From an uncultured Erwinia sp. (GTDB lineage Bacteria > Pseudomonadota > Gammaproteobacteria > Enterobacterales > Enterobacteriaceae), in assembly GCA_913775305.1 (NCBI GenBank), contig CAJYIY010000126.1, forward strand, positions 1 to 50,529: 50,529 bases of DNA, read 5' to 3'. Each line of letters opens with the position of its first letter. Positions within the stretch are counted from its first letter, which is position 1. Shown in pieces: positions 9,994 to 21,187 of this stretch. Made by a program: the position numbers and the translations under genes. The notes under the pieces are model-generated. The model was not told where the DNA came from and did not search any database. It saw nothing but the letters and a program-made list of their open reading frames with translations.

Positions 9994-10881
9994 ATGATTA
10001 AGCGATACCTACAAGTAACAAAACCAGGGATTATTTTCGGGAATTTAATTTCTGTGATTGGGGGATTCCTGCTGGCTTCTAAAGGCAGCATTGATTACTC
10101 CCTGTTCCTCTTCACCCTTGTTGGCGTTTCACTGGTGGTCGCATCAGGTTGTGTTTATAACAACTACATCGACCGCGACATCGACAAAAAGATGGAGAGA
10201 ACCAAGAATCGGGTGATGGTCAAAGGCCTCATCTCTCCGAAACTGAGCCTGGTTTATGCGACCGTTTTAGGTATTGCTGGCTTTGCGATGCTGTATTTCG
10301 GAGCAAATCCGCTGGCCATGTGGCTGGCGGTGATGGGTTTCGTGGTTTATGTCGGCATTTACAGCCTGTACATGAAGCGCAACTCCGTCTACGGCACCCT
10401 GATTGGCAGCCTGTCCGGTGCGGCACCTCCGGTGATCGGCTACTGTGCAGTTTCCAATCAGTTTGATGCCGGAGCGTTGATCCTGCTGGCTATCTTTAGC
10501 CTGTGGCAGATGCCGCATTCCTATGCGATTGCTATCTTCCGCTTTAAAGATTACCAGGCAGCCAACATTCCGGTTCTGCCGGTCGTGAAAGGCATTTCCG
10601 TGGCGAAAAACCATATTACGCTGTATATCCTTGCGTTTATGATCGCCACACTGATGCTGACGCTGGGTGGCTATGCCGGGTATAAGTACCTGGTCGTCGC
10701 CTCAGCAGTGAGCGTCTGGTGGCTGGGTATGGCACTGTCAGGCTACAAAACCTCAAACGACCGCGTTTGGGCACGTAAGCTGTTCGTGTTTTCAATCGTT
10801 GCTATCACCGCGCTTAGCGTGATGATGTCGGTTGATTTTATGACCCCGGCCTCCAAAGATCTGCTGACTTACGTCGGGTAA
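9994..10881 (+). CDS. cyoE: protoheme IX farnesyltransferase (heme O synthase)
   Basis: CyoE is a membrane prenyltransferase that adds a farnesyl group to heme b to make heme o for CyoB. The product has 295 residues from the ATG at 9994; a GTG directly before it (9991) would give 296, the E. coli length. UbiA-family Asp-rich motif [18 protein letters not shown] lies near residues 60-77, and [14 protein letters not shown] is the second conserved loop. It is the last gene of the operon and is followed by a strong terminator. Confidence 0.96.
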   Translation: MIKRYLQVTKPGIIFGNLISVIGGFLLASKGSIDYSLFLFTLVGVSLVVASGCVYNNYIDRDIDKKMERTKNRVMVKGLISPKLSLVYATVLGIAGFAMLYFGANPLAMWLAVMGFVVYVGIYSLYMKRNSVYGTLIGSLSGAAPPVIGYCAVSNQFDAGALILLAIFSLWQMPHSYAIAIFRFKDYQAANIPVLPVVKGISVAKNHITLYILAFMIATLMLTLGGYAGYKYLVVASAVSVWWLGMALSGYKTSNDRVWARKLFVFSIVAITALSVMMSVDFMTPASKDLLTYVG

Positions 10882-10899
10882 GCCAAACTGCATCACGAT

Positions 10900-10929
10900 A
10901 AAGGGCGCGATTTCGCGCCCTTTCTTTTT
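10900..10929 (+). terminator. rho-independent terminator of cyoABCDE
   Basis: Long perfect stem AAAGGGCGCGA / TCGCGCCCTTT (10900-10910 and 10913-10923), followed by CTTTTTG, 18 bp past the cyoE stop. Confidence 0.95.
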
Positions 10930-11009
10930 GTTACGACTTCTTCGCAAGTAATGTTTTACCCACCCTCCCCTGCCCCATAAAATATGCGCACTAAATGTAT
11001 GAGGTCGTA

Positions 11010-12377
11010 ATGAACGATAATAAAATGACACCGGTCGAGCTTCGTGCTACCTGGGGTTTAGGGATGGTTTTTTCCCTGCGTATGCTGGGTATGTTTATGG
11101 TGTTGCCGGTTCTCACCACTTACGGTATGGCTTTACAGGGAGCCAGTGAGGCGTTAATCGGGCTGGCGATTGGCATTTACGGTTTAGCCCAGGCGATATT
11201 CCAGATCCCCTTTGGTCTGCTGTCCGATCGCATTGGCCGTAAGCCCCTGATCGTAGGTGGGCTGCTTATCTTTGTACTGGGTAGTGTGATAGCGGCATTA
11301 ACCACATCGATTTGGGGCGTGATCCTGGGCCGCGCTTTGCAGGGATCCGGCGCAATAGCCGCTGCGGTGATGGCACTGATCTCCGATTTAACACGTGAAC
11401 AAAATCGCACCAAGGCCATGGCATTTATTGGCATCAGCTTCGGTGTTACCTTTGCTATTGCCATGGTGCTGGGACCCATCATTACCCATGCGTTTGGCCT
11501 GCATGCGCTGTTCTGGATGATCGCTGTACTGGCAACGTCAGGCATTGTGATTACTCTGCTGGTCGTGCCTTCCGCCTCCAATCACGTACTGAACCGCGAG
11601 TCAGGCATGGTGAAGGGCAGCTTCCGCGATGTGCTGGCCAACAGCCGTCTGGTAAAACTGAATTTCGGCATTCTCTGCCTGCACGTTTTACTCATGTCGA
11701 GCTTCGTTGCGCTACCAGGACAGTTTGAGCGCGCGGGATTACCGGCTGCCGAACACTGGAAAATATACCTGGTGACCATGCTGATTGCCTTCGTCAGCGT
11801 GGTGCCCTTTATTATTTATGCCGAAGTGAAGCGCCGGATGAAGCGCGTGTTTATCTTCTGCGTCACGTTAATGCTGGTGGCAGAAGTTGTGCTCTGGATG
11901 GCGGGCGGCCATTTCTGGACGCTGGTGATCGGGGTGCAGCTGTTTTTTGTAGGCTTTAACCTGATGGAAGCGATATTGCCATCTCTGGTCAGCAAAGAAT
12001 CTCCCCCAGGCTTCAAGGGAACCGCAATGGGGCTGTACTCGACCAGCCAGTTTATTGGCGTGGCGATTGGCGGGAGCATGGGCGGATGGGTATTCGGCCA
12101 CTTTGATGCGCAGAGCGTGTTTCTGGTCGGCGCAGCCATTAGCGTAGTGTGGCTGCTGATCAGCGTGACAATGCAGGAACCACCCTACGTCAGCAGCCTG
12201 CGAATTACGCTGGACAGCTGTAAGCTGGATAAGACAGAACTGGCGCAAAAGCTCAAAACGGAACCGGGCGTCACGGCCGTGTTTATCGTGCCGGAAGAGC
12301 AAAGTGCCTACGTTAAAATCGACAGCAAGGTTACCAGCCGCGCAACCCTTGAAAAACTGATCGCTTCAGCGGCATAA
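11010..12377 (+). CDS. yajR: MFS transporter YajR
   Basis: An inner-membrane major-facilitator carrier of 455 residues with twelve predicted helices, the loop motif GLLSDRIGRKP, and an extra C-terminal cytoplasmic domain (about 390-455, PPYVSSLRITL...SAYVKIDSKV) typical of YajR. The substrate is unknown; drug-proton antiport is presumed from family. The ATG at 11010 follows GAGGT (11001-11005) and matches the E. coli N-terminus MNDxKMTP; the frame extends five codons further back. Confidence 0.93.
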   Translation: MNDNKMTPVELRATWGLGMVFSLRMLGMFMVLPVLTTYGMALQGASEALIGLAIGIYGLAQAIFQIPFGLLSDRIGRKPLIVGGLLIFVLGSVIAALTTSIWGVILGRALQGSGAIAAAVMALISDLTREQNRTKAMAFIGISFGVTFAIAMVLGPIITHAFGLHALFWMIAVLATSGIVITLLVVPSASNHVLNRESGMVKGSFRDVLANSRLVKLNFGILCLHVLLMSSFVALPGQFERAGLPAAEHWKIYLVTMLIAFVSVVPFIIYAEVKRRMKRVFIFCVTLMLVAEVVLWMAGGHFWTLVIGVQLFFVGFNLMEAILPSLVSKESPPGFKGTAMGLYSTSQFIGVAIGGSMGGWVFGHFDAQSVFLVGAAISVVWLLISVTMQEPPYVSSLRITLDSCKLDKTELAQKLKTEPGVTAVFIVPEEQSAYVKIDSKVTSRATLEKLIASAA

Positions 12378-12395
12378 CTTGCGACACCATGACGT

Positions 12396-12427
12396 AAAGG
12401 CGCCGTTCCAGTCCAGTGGGGGCCTTT
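12396..12427 (+). terminator. possible terminator downstream of yajR
   Basis: Imperfect stem AAAGGCGCC / GGGGCCTTT (one mismatch) beginning 19 bp after the yajR stop. There is no real T-run. The rest of the 211-bp yajR-yajQ gap shows only a small GC-rich repeat near 12567-12585 and no gene. Confidence 0.3.
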
Positions 12428-12588
12428 CCCGGCGTTATTGCAAGCCGTAACAAAGCGTACTGCCGGGAGTCAGCAGCAGCCGGCGTTTCAGGGAGCCGGT
12501 ACGCTAACGTCTTTTTCCTGACGGCGCAGCAATCAAGTGAACGCTGCCCCGCCAGGGGAACGACACACCGCGTCACGCGGCGTGGGAA

Positions 12589-13080
12589 TCAATCGCGGAA
12601 GTTCTTAAACTGGAACGGCTGGCCCAGTTCGCCCTTACGCACCAGCGCCATAACGCTCTGGAGGTCATCACGTGACTTACCCGTAACGCGAACTTCATCG
12701 CCCTGAATCTGAGTTTGTACTTTCAGCTTACTGTCTTTGATCAGCTTAACCAGTTTTTTTGCCACGTCACTTTCAATGCCTTTTTTCATTTTGGCATCGA
12801 CGCTCCAGTTTTTACCGCTGTGCTCAATCTCTTCCGGCACATCCAGCGCTGCATTTTCGATCCCGCGCTTAAGCAGTTTTTCTCGCAGGATATCCAGCAG
12901 CTGTTTCACCTGAAAATCGGACTCGCTGGCAACCTTGATGGATTCGCTCTTTTCATTCAGCTCGAAGCTGGCCTGAACGTTGCGAAAATCAAAGCGCGTA
13001 GCGATTTCACGGTTGGCATTTTCAACGGCATTACGCACTTCCTGCATGTCAATTTCGGAAACGATATCGAAAGATGGCAT
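12589..13080 (-). CDS. yajQ: YajQ family nucleotide-binding protein
   Basis: 163 residues, the E. coli length. YajQ proteins have two ferredoxin-like domains, bind nucleotides, and some relatives bind cyclic di-GMP. Recognised from [22 protein letters not shown], the FDFRN segment and the C-terminal [15 protein letters not shown] ribosome site CAGGAGAATAG precedes the ATG. It is convergent with yajR and divergent from panE, as in E. coli. Confidence 0.95.
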   Translation of the reverse strand: MPSFDIVSEIDMQEVRNAVENANREIATRFDFRNVQASFELNEKSESIKVASESDFQVKQLLDILREKLLKRGIENAALDVPEEIEHSGKNWSVDAKMKKGIESDVAKKLVKLIKDSKLKVQTQIQGDEVRVTGKSRDDLQSVMALVRKGELGQPFQFKNFRD

Positions 13081-13218
13081 GATCTATTCTCCTGAGACTA
13101 AAGTGACAGGCATAATACCTGCTTGCCACGGGTAAATAAAACTGCGGACGCTGAAAGCGATAATAATCAACAGATGGGCGGGTAAACGGTTTAACTCACC
13201 TCGCCGCGGGGAGGCACA

Positions 13219-14139
13219 ATGAAAATTACCGTACTTGGATGCGGAGCATTAGGACAGATCTGGCTTGCTGCCCTTGAACAGCAGGGACATGAAGTTCAGG
13301 GCTGGTTAAGGGTTCCACAACCTTACTGCTCGGTAAATGTGATCGATTTGCAAGGCACCCCGATTAATAAAACGCTAATCGCTAACGATCCGACTTTCCT
13401 CGCCAAAAGCGATCTTCTGCTGGTCACGCTGAAAGCCTGGCAGGTGTCTGAAGCCGTGAATAACCTGCAGTTTATCCTGCCGGAAAACTGCCCGGTACTG
13501 CTGTTGCATAACGGCATGGGTACGCTTGAGGAGCTGAAAACGCTGCGCCAGCCCGTACTGCGCGGCGTGACCACACATGCGGCCCGGCACGACGGTACGG
13601 TGATCGTCCATGTTGCCTCCGGGATCACCCACGTCGGACCGATCTCCCCTGCAGCGGCGGCAATGAGCGAGCTGGCAGAAACGCTGCACGCCGCGCTTCC
13701 TGATGTGGCCTGGCACAATAACGTTGCCTCCGCCGCGTGGCAAAAGCTGGCGGTGAACTGCGTAATTAATCCGCTGACGGTATTCTATAACTGTACCAAC
13801 GGCGAACTGGCAGAGCACCGCGAGCTGATTGATGTGCTCAGCAACGAGGTGGCCACCGTGATGGAGCGCGAAGGCCAGCATATTTCACGTGAATGGCTGA
13901 TCGACTACGTGATGGACGTTATCCGCAGCACGGCGGGCAACACCTCCTCCATGCTGCAGGATATTCGCGCCCAGCGCCGCACGGAAATTGACTACATTAA
14001 CGGCTATGTGATCCGCCGCGCCCGTGCGCAGGGGCTGCCAACGCCGGAGAACAACCGTCTTTTTGAATTTATTAAGCGAAAGGAACAAGATTATGACCGC
14101 GAACGCATCGGTGCTGGTTTGCCTTGCACCTGGGAGTGA
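13219..14139 (+). CDS. panE: 2-dehydropantoate 2-reductase (ketopantoate reductase)
   Basis: PanE reduces ketopantoate to pantoate with NADPH in pantothenate and coenzyme A synthesis. The product has 306 residues (E. coli 303). The Rossmann motif GCGALGQIW lies at 7-15 and the catalytic lysine region at [16 protein letters not shown] (about 173-188). The ATG follows GGGAGG. It overlaps yajL by 47 bp, which implies coupled translation. Confidence 0.95.
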   Translation: MKITVLGCGALGQIWLAALEQQGHEVQGWLRVPQPYCSVNVIDLQGTPINKTLIANDPTFLAKSDLLLVTLKAWQVSEAVNNLQFILPENCPVLLLHNGMGTLEELKTLRQPVLRGVTTHAARHDGTVIVHVASGITHVGPISPAAAAMSELAETLHAALPDVAWHNNVASAAWQKLAVNCVINPLTVFYNCTNGELAEHRELIDVLSNEVATVMEREGQHISREWLIDYVMDVIRSTAGNTSSMLQDIRAQRRTEIDYINGYVIRRARAQGLPTPENNRLFEFIKRKEQDYDRERIGAGLPCTWE

Positions 14140-14689
14140 AGAAACCGAAGCCGTCACCACCATCGATTTGCTGGTGCGTGCGGGCATTCGCGTCGTCACC
14201 GCCAGCGTGGCCGAAAATGGCGATCGTGAAATTGTCTGTTCACGGGGAGTACGGCTGCTGGCCGATGCGCCGCTGGTTCAGGTGGTTGACGAGGAGTTTG
14301 ATGCCATCGTGTTACCGGGTGGTTTGAAGGGCGCAGAATGTTTCCATGACAGCCCGCTGCTGGTTGAAGCCGTACGGCAGTTTCACCTTTCCGGCCGTAT
14401 TGTGGCCGCCATGTGTGCCGCACCGGGCACCGTATTGATTCCGCACGATCTCTTCCCGGTCGGAAACATGACCGGCTTTCCCGGGCTTAAAGAGACTATT
14501 CCGCAAGAAAAGTGGATGGATCGCCGCGTCGTCTGGGATCGTCGGGTCAATCTGCTGACCAGCCAGGCTCCGGGCACAACTATCGATTTTGCCCTGAAGC
14601 TGATTGATTTACTGGTGGGTAAAGACAAAGCCCGTGAAGTTGGCGAGCAAATGGTACTGGCGGCGGGGATTTACGACTATCGGGATTGA
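14093..14689 (+). CDS. yajL: protein deglycase / chaperone YajL (DJ-1/PfpI family)
   Basis: 198 residues, a cytoplasmic DJ-1 superfamily protein involved in protection from oxidative and glyoxal damage. The nucleophile-elbow cysteine is Cys108 (VAAMCAAPG), and the partner acidic residue lies in GSEETEA near 15-17. The start at 14093 has AAGGA eight bases upstream; the frame extends back into panE without homology. An older name is thiJ. Confidence 0.95.
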   Translation: MTANASVLVCLAPGSEETEAVTTIDLLVRAGIRVVTASVAENGDREIVCSRGVRLLADAPLVQVVDEEFDAIVLPGGLKGAECFHDSPLLVEAVRQFHLSGRIVAAMCAAPGTVLIPHDLFPVGNMTGFPGLKETIPQEKWMDRRVVWDRRVNLLTSQAPGTTIDFALKLIDLLVGKDKAREVGEQMVLAAGIYDYRD

Positions 14690-14721
14690 CCGGCCGTCGC
14701 TGGGTCAGGGAGAGATACGCG

Positions 14722-14753
14722 CGCTCGCCGTCAGCATACACTGTCGGCGAGCG
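14722..14753. terminator. hairpin between convergent yajL and thiI
   Basis: Perfect 9-bp inverted repeat CGCTCGCCG / CGGCGAGCG with a 14-base loop, placed between two converging genes. It lacks a good T-run on either strand but is positioned as a bidirectional terminator. Confidence 0.55.
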
Positions 14754-14769
14754 TGCGTTGCCTGATGTT

Positions 14770-16218
14770 TTAAGGACGATAGATCTTCACGTTGGTGAAA
14801 CCCTGTTCGTGCAAATACAGCGCCTGCAGACGGCTCATCACGCCGCGCTCGCAGTAGAGCAGCCAGGTTTTCGTCTGATCGAGATTGCCAAACTGGGTGC
14901 CCAACTTGTAAAACGGCAGAGATTTCACCTCAACGCCTTCAACATTAAGCGGACGGGCATCCTGTTCATCGCTGGACCGAATATCCAGCACCGCGTCATT
15001 AGCCTTAAATGACGCCACGGTTTCCACTTCCACAACTTCTTCTTCGGTCTGCTCAGCGATCTCGCGAATATCAACGTTGGTCGCCTCTTCCACTACGCGA
15101 TCGAGGATAGCAAAATCAAAGTTCTGCTCTTCCTCTTCAATTTTCGCCTTCACCGCTTTCACCGTCGGGCTTTTAGAGATCACGCCGCAGTACTCTGGCA
15201 TCGTGCGGGCAAAATCTTCCGTACCGATTTCACGCGCCAGATTGATGATGTGCTCTTTGTCGTGTGAGATCAGCGGACGCAGGATTAGCGTATCACTGGC
15301 GTTATCGATTAAGCGCAGATTGGTCAGCGTCTGGCTGGAAACCTGCCCCAGCGCTTCGCCGGTGACCAGGGCCTGTACGCCATAACGCTCGGCCACTTTC
15401 GACGCCGCACGCACCATCATACGTTTCAGCACCACGCCCATCTGACCGTCATCCACTTTTTCCAGAATTTCGCCAACCACCGGCTCAAAGTTGATGGCCA
15501 CAAAGCGCACGCGATGAGAGCTGCCGTAGCGTTTCCACAGATAATAGGCTACCTGGCGCACGCCAATCTCATGGGCGGCACCGCCAAGGTTGAAGAAGCA
15601 GTAGTGAACCCGGCAGCCGCGACGCATCAGCATGTAGCTGGAAACGCCGGAATCGAAACCACCAGAGATCAGTGAAAGCACGTCTTCCTGTGTTCCAATC
15701 GGGAAGCCACCGATCCCTTCAAAACGACCGGTGACCAGCAGCAGACGATCGTCCTCAATTTCCAGATTCACCGTCACGTCCGGGCGGTTAAGCTGTACAC
15801 GGGAAGAAGCCACATGCTGATTCAGGCCCCCTCCTACGTAGCGCTCCACGTCCTGAGAACTGAATTCGTGTTTACCGCGGCGCTTAACACGTACGCAAAA
15901 GGATTTGCCCTCAATGCGCTCGCGGGTCAGTTCAAGCGTTTGCTCAAAGATATTGTGTACATCGGTGTAGGTTCGGTCTTCAACTTCCAGAATATGATGG
16001 ATACCCGGAATGCGTGTCAGTTCACCAATGATGGTCGGACGCTGGCTTTCATCGCGAGCACGGACCTCAATGTGATCCCAGTGGCGCACCACGGCAAGGT
16101 TTTCATCGCAGTGTTTCAGTACGTTGCGGATGTTACCGGTGAGGATTTTGATAAAACGCAGACGTACGGACTGGCTTTTAATGGTGATTTCAGGGAATAA
16201 CTTAATGATAAACTTCAT
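14770..16218 (-). CDS. thiI: tRNA uracil 4-sulfurtransferase ThiI
   Basis: ThiI makes 4-thiouridine at position 8 of tRNA and transfers sulfur for the thiazole of thiamine. The product has 482 residues, as in E. coli. The order is: N-terminal ferredoxin-like and THUMP domains (1-165), PP-loop ATP pyrophosphatase ([13 protein letters not shown], about 180-192), and a C-terminal rhodanese domain from about 400. The two key cysteines are present in [11 protein letters not shown] and LLYCERGV. There is no strong ribosome site before the ATG. Confidence 0.97.
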   Translation of the reverse strand: MKFIIKLFPEITIKSQSVRLRFIKILTGNIRNVLKHCDENLAVVRHWDHIEVRARDESQRPTIIGELTRIPGIHHILEVEDRTYTDVHNIFEQTLELTRERIEGKSFCVRVKRRGKHEFSSQDVERYVGGGLNQHVASSRVQLNRPDVTVNLEIEDDRLLLVTGRFEGIGGFPIGTQEDVLSLISGGFDSGVSSYMLMRRGCRVHYCFFNLGGAAHEIGVRQVAYYLWKRYGSSHRVRFVAINFEPVVGEILEKVDDGQMGVVLKRMMVRAASKVAERYGVQALVTGEALGQVSSQTLTNLRLIDNASDTLILRPLISHDKEHIINLAREIGTEDFARTMPEYCGVISKSPTVKAVKAKIEEEEQNFDFAILDRVVEEATNVDIREIAEQTEEEVVEVETVASFKANDAVLDIRSSDEQDARPLNVEGVEVKSLPFYKLGTQFGNLDQTKTWLLYCERGVMSRLQALYLHEQGFTNVKIYRP

Positions 16219-16533
16219 GGTGGTAAGGGTTCGCCAGGCAATTAAGTGCAGAAATGAGAGGCACTTAGCGGATAAAATCAGGATTTTGCAAAAAAGCGCA
16301 GAGCCTAAACAGCGCAGAGCCTTTGCATTCAGGCGCAGCAGTATATCATCTTTTGGCTGATGAGTGCTTCTTCATCTATTGTTAGTCTGTTGCTCAATCG
16401 CACTATTATGCTTTACCAGGACAGTTAACGCGTGATCGTCACTGGAAAGATAGCAGGTATATTTTGCTAATCATTTCGAGTCAGATACCATAAGTCATTA
16501 TCCTCTGATAGATAAGACAAGTCAGGATCAACC
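16219..16533. other. thiI-xseB divergent intergenic region
   Basis: These 315 bp separate divergent genes and must contain both promoters. On the minus strand, TATACT near 16331-16336 is a possible thiI -10. I see no open reading frame with features and no repeat. Confidence 0.4.
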
Positions 16534-16776
16534 ATGCCGAAAAAATCCGAACAGCCTGCCAGTTTCGAAAGCTCACTGCAGCAGCTGGAACAGATCGTCA
16601 CCCGCCTTGAAGGTGGCACTCTTCCGCTCGAAGAGGCGTTAAATGAGTTTGAGCGCGGCGTGCAGCTGGCGCGTACCGGGCAGCAAACGCTACAGCAGGC
16701 CGAACAGCGGGTACAGATCCTGCTAAGCGATGATAAAAATGCCGAGCTGACGCCCTTTACTCCGGAAAACGACTGA
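16534..16776 (+). CDS. xseB: exodeoxyribonuclease VII small subunit
   Basis: 80 residues, same as E. coli. XseB binds several copies per XseA to form exonuclease VII. It is recognised from [33 protein letters not shown]. The ATG follows CAGGATCAACC. The stop overlaps the ispA start by one base (TGATG), the usual xseB-ispA-dxs operon. Confidence 0.96.
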   Translation: MPKKSEQPASFESSLQQLEQIVTRLEGGTLPLEEALNEFERGVQLARTGQQTLQQAEQRVQILLSDDKNAELTPFTPEND

Positions 16777-17675
16777 TGGATTTCATTGCATTACAGCACG
16801 CACACTACCTGCGCGTGAATGCCGCACTACAGCGTTTTATTTGCGCGGTACCTTTTCAGAGCACTCCGCTGGTAAATGCCATAGAATATGGCGCATTATT
16901 AGGGGGCAAAAGGCTGCGTCCTTTTCTGGTTTATGCCACCGGACAGATGCTGAACGCCGATGATAATGCCCTGGATGCGCCTGCCGCAGCCGTTGAATGT
17001 ATCCATGCCTATTCCCTGATTCACGATGATTTGCCTGCCATGGACGACGACAGCCTACGCCGTGGGCAACCCACCTGCCATATTAAGTTTGGTGAAGATA
17101 CGGCCATCCTCGCTGGCGATGCTCTGCAAACACTGGCCTTTTCGATCCTGGCCGACGCCCCGATGCCTGGCGTCACCGCGGAGTTCCGCATCGCCATGCT
17201 TTCTGAACTGGCTGAGGCCAGCGGCGTTGCAGGGATGTGCGGCGGTCAGGCCCTGGATCTGGCGGCAGAAGGGAAACAGGTTGATTTAGCCGCACTGGAG
17301 CAGATCCATCGCCATAAAACCGGCGCGCTGATCCGTTCTGCCGTGCGGCTTGGCGCACTGACCGCCGGTGAAAGGGGTCGCAGTGCTCTGCCTGCGCTCG
17401 ATCGCTACGCCAGTGCTATTGGGCTGGCATTCCAGGTTCAGGACGATATTCTGGATGTTATAGGTGACACCGCGGTGCTCGGCAAACAGCAGGGAGCCGA
17501 TCAGCATCTGGGCAAAAGTACTTATCCGGCGCTGTTGGGGCTGGAAGGTGCACGGATTAAAGCAAGGGATCTCTATCAGGAGTCTCTCAACGCATTAGAA
17601 ACGCTGGCCGCACAAGCTTACGATACGACCCCTTTGCGGGCGCTGGCCGGCTTCATAATTGAACGCGATAAATAG
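16776..17675 (+). CDS. ispA: (2E,6E)-farnesyl diphosphate synthase
   Basis: IspA condenses isopentenyl diphosphate with dimethylallyl and geranyl diphosphate to give farnesyl diphosphate. The product has 299 residues, as in E. coli. The first Asp-rich motif is DDLPAMDDD (about 84-92) and the second is QDDILD (about 223-228). GGKRLRPFL near residue 45 binds the diphosphate. It is followed 16 bp later by dxs. Confidence 0.97.
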   Translation: MDFIALQHAHYLRVNAALQRFICAVPFQSTPLVNAIEYGALLGGKRLRPFLVYATGQMLNADDNALDAPAAAVECIHAYSLIHDDLPAMDDDSLRRGQPTCHIKFGEDTAILAGDALQTLAFSILADAPMPGVTAEFRIAMLSELAEASGVAGMCGGQALDLAAEGKQVDLAALEQIHRHKTGALIRSAVRLGALTAGERGRSALPALDRYASAIGLAFQVQDDILDVIGDTAVLGKQQGADQHLGKSTYPALLGLEGARIKARDLYQESLNALETLAAQAYDTTPLRALAGFIIERDK

Positions 17676-17691
17676 CCATAATGAGTCACTG

Positions 17692-19557
17692 ATGAGTTTT
17701 GAACCTGGAAAATACCCGACGCTTGCGCTGGCAGGCACGGTGCAAGAATTGCGTTTGCTGCCGAAAGAGAGCCTGCCAAAACTCTGTGATGAGCTACGCC
17801 AGTATCTGCTTGACAGCGTGAGCCGCTCCAGCGGTCACTTTGCTTCAGGTCTGGGCGTCGTAGAGCTGACCGTTGCGCTCCACTACGTTTACAACACGCC
17901 TTTCGACCATTTGGTTTGGGACGTTGGCCATCAGGCCTACCCGCACAAAATCCTGACCGGACGCCGAGACCGGATTGGCACTATTCGCCAGAAAAATGGC
18001 CTGCATCCGTTCCCCTGGCGCGATGAGAGTGAGTACGACGTGCTGAACGTCGGCCACTCCTCAACCTCGATAAGCGCCGGGCTGGGCCTGGCTGTCGCAG
18101 CCGGGAAAGAAGGCCGGGATCGCCGCACCGCCTGTATTATTGGCGACGGTGCGATCACTGCCGGTATGGCATTTGAGGCGATGAACCATGCGGGTGATAT
18201 CAAAGCCGATCTGCTGGTGATCCTCAACGACAACGAAATGTCAATTTCAGAAAATGTGGGGGCGTTGAATAACCGCCTCGCGCAGCTGCTTTCCGGTAAA
18301 ACCTATGCGCGCCTGCGCGAAGGTGGCAAAAAAGTGCTTACCGGCCTGCCGCCGATTAAGGAGCTGGTGAAGCGCACCGAAGAGCATCTGAAGGGAATGG
18401 TCGCTCCCGGTACGCTCTTCGAGGAGCTGGGCTTTAACTATATTGGCCCGGTAGACGGCCACGACGTGCTGGCGCTGGAACAGACCCTGCGTAATATGCG
18501 TGCGCTAAAAGGCCCGCAGTTCCTGCATATCATGACCAAAAAAGGGAAAGGTTACGCACCAGCAGAGCAGGATCCCATCAGCTGGCATGCGGTGCCTAAA
18601 TTCGACCCGGCCAGCGGTCTGCTGCCAAAAAGTGCCGAAGGGTTGCCCTCCTATTCGAAAATCTTCGGTCAGTGGCTGTGTGAAACCGCGGCTCAGGATG
18701 AAAAACTGATGGCGGTAACCCCAGCCATGCGCGAAGGATCGGGCATGGTGACTTTCTCTCGTGAATACCCAAAACAGTATTTTGACGTGGCAATTGCAGA
18801 GCAGCACGCGGTGACCTTCGCCGCGGGTCTGGCCATTGGCGGCTACAAGCCAGTTGTCGCCATTTACTCTACATTCCTCCAGCGCGCCTACGATCAGCTG
18901 ATCCACGATGTGGCGATCCAGAAACTGCCGGTACTGTTTGCCATCGATCGCGGTGGCATCGTGGGTGCCGACGGTCAGACGCATCAGGGGGCATTCGACA
19001 TCGCCTTTATGCGCTGCATCCCGAACCTGGTGATTATGACGCCGAGCGATGAAAACGAGTGCCGTCAGATGCTGTATACCGGCTATCATCATCAGGCGGG
19101 TCCGAGTGCCGTGCGATATCCGCGCGGAACAGGAACCGGTGCCGCTTTTGAACCGCTGGCTTCCCTGCCGCTGGGTAAAGGGGTGGTGAAGCGCCAGGGT
19201 GAGAAACTGGCGATCCTTAACTTCGGCACCCTGTTACCGGAAGCCGCCGCCGCCGCAGAAGCCCTGAACGCCACGCTGGTGGATATGCGCTTTGTTAAAC
19301 CGCTGGACGAGGCGCTGATCCTTGAGCTGGCAGAGGGTCACGATGCCCTGATTACGCTGGAAGAAGGCGCGATTAAGGGCGGTGCCGGCAGCGGCGTGAA
19401 TGAGCTGCTGATGGCCAGGCGCAAGCCGATACCGGTACTCAACCTCGGCCTGCCGGATGAGTTTATCCCTCAGGGCACCCAGGAAGAGATCCGTACCGAT
19501 TTGCAGCTGGATGCCGCCGGGATCCAGCTGCAAATTGCCGGATGGCTTCAGCAGTAA
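17692..19557 (+). CDS. dxs: 1-deoxy-D-xylulose-5-phosphate synthase
   Basis: DXS joins pyruvate and glyceraldehyde 3-phosphate using thiamine diphosphate, the first step of the methylerythritol-phosphate route to isoprenoids. The product has 621 residues (E. coli 620). The thiamine-diphosphate motif [18 protein letters not shown] starts near residue 151, and the transketolase motif [14 protein letters not shown] lies near 368. The ATG at 17692 is chosen by homology with [14 protein letters not shown]; the frame begins a few codons earlier. Confidence 0.97.
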   Translation: MSFEPGKYPTLALAGTVQELRLLPKESLPKLCDELRQYLLDSVSRSSGHFASGLGVVELTVALHYVYNTPFDHLVWDVGHQAYPHKILTGRRDRIGTIRQKNGLHPFPWRDESEYDVLNVGHSSTSISAGLGLAVAAGKEGRDRRTACIIGDGAITAGMAFEAMNHAGDIKADLLVILNDNEMSISENVGALNNRLAQLLSGKTYARLREGGKKVLTGLPPIKELVKRTEEHLKGMVAPGTLFEELGFNYIGPVDGHDVLALEQTLRNMRALKGPQFLHIMTKKGKGYAPAEQDPISWHAVPKFDPASGLLPKSAEGLPSYSKIFGQWLCETAAQDEKLMAVTPAMREGSGMVTFSREYPKQYFDVAIAEQHAVTFAAGLAIGGYKPVVAIYSTFLQRAYDQLIHDVAIQKLPVLFAIDRGGIVGADGQTHQGAFDIAFMRCIPNLVIMTPSDENECRQMLYTGYHHQAGPSAVRYPRGTGTGAAFEPLASLPLGKGVVKRQGEKLAILNFGTLLPEAAAAAEALNATLVDMRFVKPLDEALILELAEGHDALITLEEGAIKGGAGSGVNELLMARRKPIPVLNLGLPDEFIPQGTQEEIRTDLQLDAAGIQLQIAGWLQQ

Positions 19558-19566
19558 ACATCCTGT

Positions 19567-19589
19567 GCTCCCTCGTTATTCGGGGGAGC
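19567..19589 (+). other. hairpin between dxs and yajO
   Basis: GCTCCC / GGGAGC inverted repeat with an 11-base loop, 10 bp past the dxs stop, followed by CCCCTC and no T-run. It may weaken read-through into yajO. Confidence 0.35.
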
Positions 19590-19634
19590 CCCTCACCTGC
19601 TATGCTTACGCAACGATAAATAGCAGGAGCCGCC

Positions 19635-20609
19635 ATGAAAACCATTCAGTTAGCCAACACCGATCTGACCGTTTCGCGCCTGTGCCTGGGCTGCATGACC
19701 TATGGTGAACCCGACCGCGGCAACCATGCGTGGACACTGCCTGAAGAGAGCAGCCGCCCGTTGATCAAACAGGCGCTGGAGGCCGGAATTAATTTCTTTG
19801 ATACCGCCAACAGCTACTCTGACGGCAGCAGCGAAGAGATTGTCGGGCGTGCCCTGCGTGACTATGCACAGCGCGATGAGATTGTGGTTGCCACTAAGGT
19901 ATTCTTCCCGATGAGCAACCTTTCCGGCGGCCTGTCGAGGAAGAATATTTTGCAGTCAATTGATGACAGTCTCAGCCGCCTGGGCATGGACTATGTCGAT
20001 CTGCTGCAAATTCATCGCTGGGACTACAACACACCGCTGGAAGAGACGCTGGAGGCGCTGCACGACGTGGTGAAAGCGGGCAAAGCCCGCTACATTGGTG
20101 CCTCTTCCATGTATGCCTGGCAGTTTGCCAAAGCGCTGTACACGGCCGATCGCTACGGCTGGACACGCTTTGTCAGCATGCAGGATCAGTACAACCTGAT
20201 CCAGCGTGAAGAAGAGCGGGAGATGCATCCCCTGTGCCTGGCTGAGAATATCGCCGTGTTGCCATGGAGCCCGCTGGCGCGAGGCCGCCTGACCCGTCCA
20301 TGGGGTGAAACCACCGCGCGTACGGTTTCAGATAAATATGGCCAGACGCTCTATACCGCCAATGAGGAGAACGATGCCGCAATTGCCGCCCGCGTAGAAG
20401 CGATTGCCCGCAATAAAAACGTCACTCGGGCACAGACGGCTCTGGCCTGGCTGCTCAGTAAACCGGCCGTCACTGCGCCGATCATCGGTGCATCGCGCAG
20501 TGAACAGTTAAGCGACCTGGTAAAAGCAACAGAAGTGGAACTCACTCAGGAAGAGATTATCGAACTGGAAAGCGTCTATCAGCCGCATCCGCTGGTTGGA
20601 TTTGAATAA
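19635..20609 (+). CDS. yajO: aldo-keto reductase YajO
   Basis: 324 residues, E. coli length. NADPH-dependent aldo-keto reductase. The family features are FFDTANSYSDGSSEE (Asp and catalytic Tyr near 51-60), the catalytic lysine in VATKVFFP (about 83), LQIHRWD, and a C-terminal cofactor site APIIGASRSEQL. E. coli YajO has been linked to 1-deoxyxylulose 5-phosphate formation, which fits the location after dxs; the true substrate is unsettled. AGGAG precedes the ATG. Confidence 0.92.
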   Translation: MKTIQLANTDLTVSRLCLGCMTYGEPDRGNHAWTLPEESSRPLIKQALEAGINFFDTANSYSDGSSEEIVGRALRDYAQRDEIVVATKVFFPMSNLSGGLSRKNILQSIDDSLSRLGMDYVDLLQIHRWDYNTPLEETLEALHDVVKAGKARYIGASSMYAWQFAKALYTADRYGWTRFVSMQDQYNLIQREEEREMHPLCLAENIAVLPWSPLARGRLTRPWGETTARTVSDKYGQTLYTANEENDAAIAARVEAIARNKNVTRAQTALAWLLSKPAVTAPIIGASRSEQLSDLVKATEVELTQEEIIELESVYQPHPLVGFE

Positions 20610-20651
20610 GCCTGCGGACAACTGTGATGTCTTAACGGTATCAGGGGCGCG

Positions 20652-20681
20652 CGACCGGACGTAAACGCCCGGTCGGCTCTT
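20652..20681. terminator. bidirectional terminator between yajO and pgpA
   Basis: Perfect 7-bp stem CGACCGG / CCGGTCG (20652-20658, 20669-20675) in the 71-bp gap between converging genes, followed on the plus strand by GCTCTTTA. Confidence 0.6.
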
Positions 20682-21187
20682 TACATCAGCCAGTAGTGAC
20701 CAGCAAGATACAGAATAGCGGCAGAAACAATCCCGGCCACGATGTCATCCACCATGATCCCCATTCCACCGTGAACGTTGCGGTCAAACCAGCGGATCGG
20801 CCAGGGTTTCCAGATATCAAACAGGCGAAATACCAGGAAGCCCGCCAGCACCCACTGCCAGCTGTTGGTTGGGATTGCCATCAGCGTGATCCACATACCG
20901 ATAAACTCATCCCAGACGATGCTACCGTGATCGTGTACGCCCATATCTTTCGCCGTGCGATGACAGAGGTAGACTCCGATGCTGATCCCCAGCAGCAGTA
21001 CCAACACATAGAGATCCTGCGGCAGCAGGTTTAACAAATACCAGAAGGGGATCGCAGCGATCGAGCCCATCGTACCAGGCATCCACGGACTGAGCCCGCT
21101 ACCGAAACCGGTTGCCAGCAGATGCCAGGGGTTGCTCATCTTCAGACGACTTTTCGCTACATCTTTTTCACGCGCCAAAATGGTCAA
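20681..21187 (-). CDS. pgpA: phosphatidylglycerophosphatase A
   Basis: PgpA is an inner-membrane phosphatase that makes phosphatidylglycerol. The family core is present: [52 protein letters not shown] and [13 protein letters not shown]. No ATG exists at the position where E. coli PgpA starts; the aligned codon is TTG (21187-21185), giving 168 residues and a 20-bp overlap with thiL. AAAGGA sits very close to this TTG and at better spacing for a TTG at 21178. The first ATG is at 21139 and would remove conserved residues (DVAKSRLK). Confidence 0.88.
   Translation of the reverse strand: MTILAREKDVAKSRLKMSNPWHLLATGFGSGLSPWMPGTMGSIAAIPFWYLLNLLPQDLYVLVLLLGISIGVYLCHRTAKDMGVHDHGSIVWDEFIGMWITLMAIPTNSWQWVLAGFLVFRLFDIWKPWPIRWFDRNVHGGMGIMVDDIVAGIVSAAILYLAGHYWLM

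Noticed and set aside
12416..12576. Open frames on both strands between yajR and yajQ
   Set aside because: They overlap gene ends, lack ribosome sites and have no recognisable sequence.
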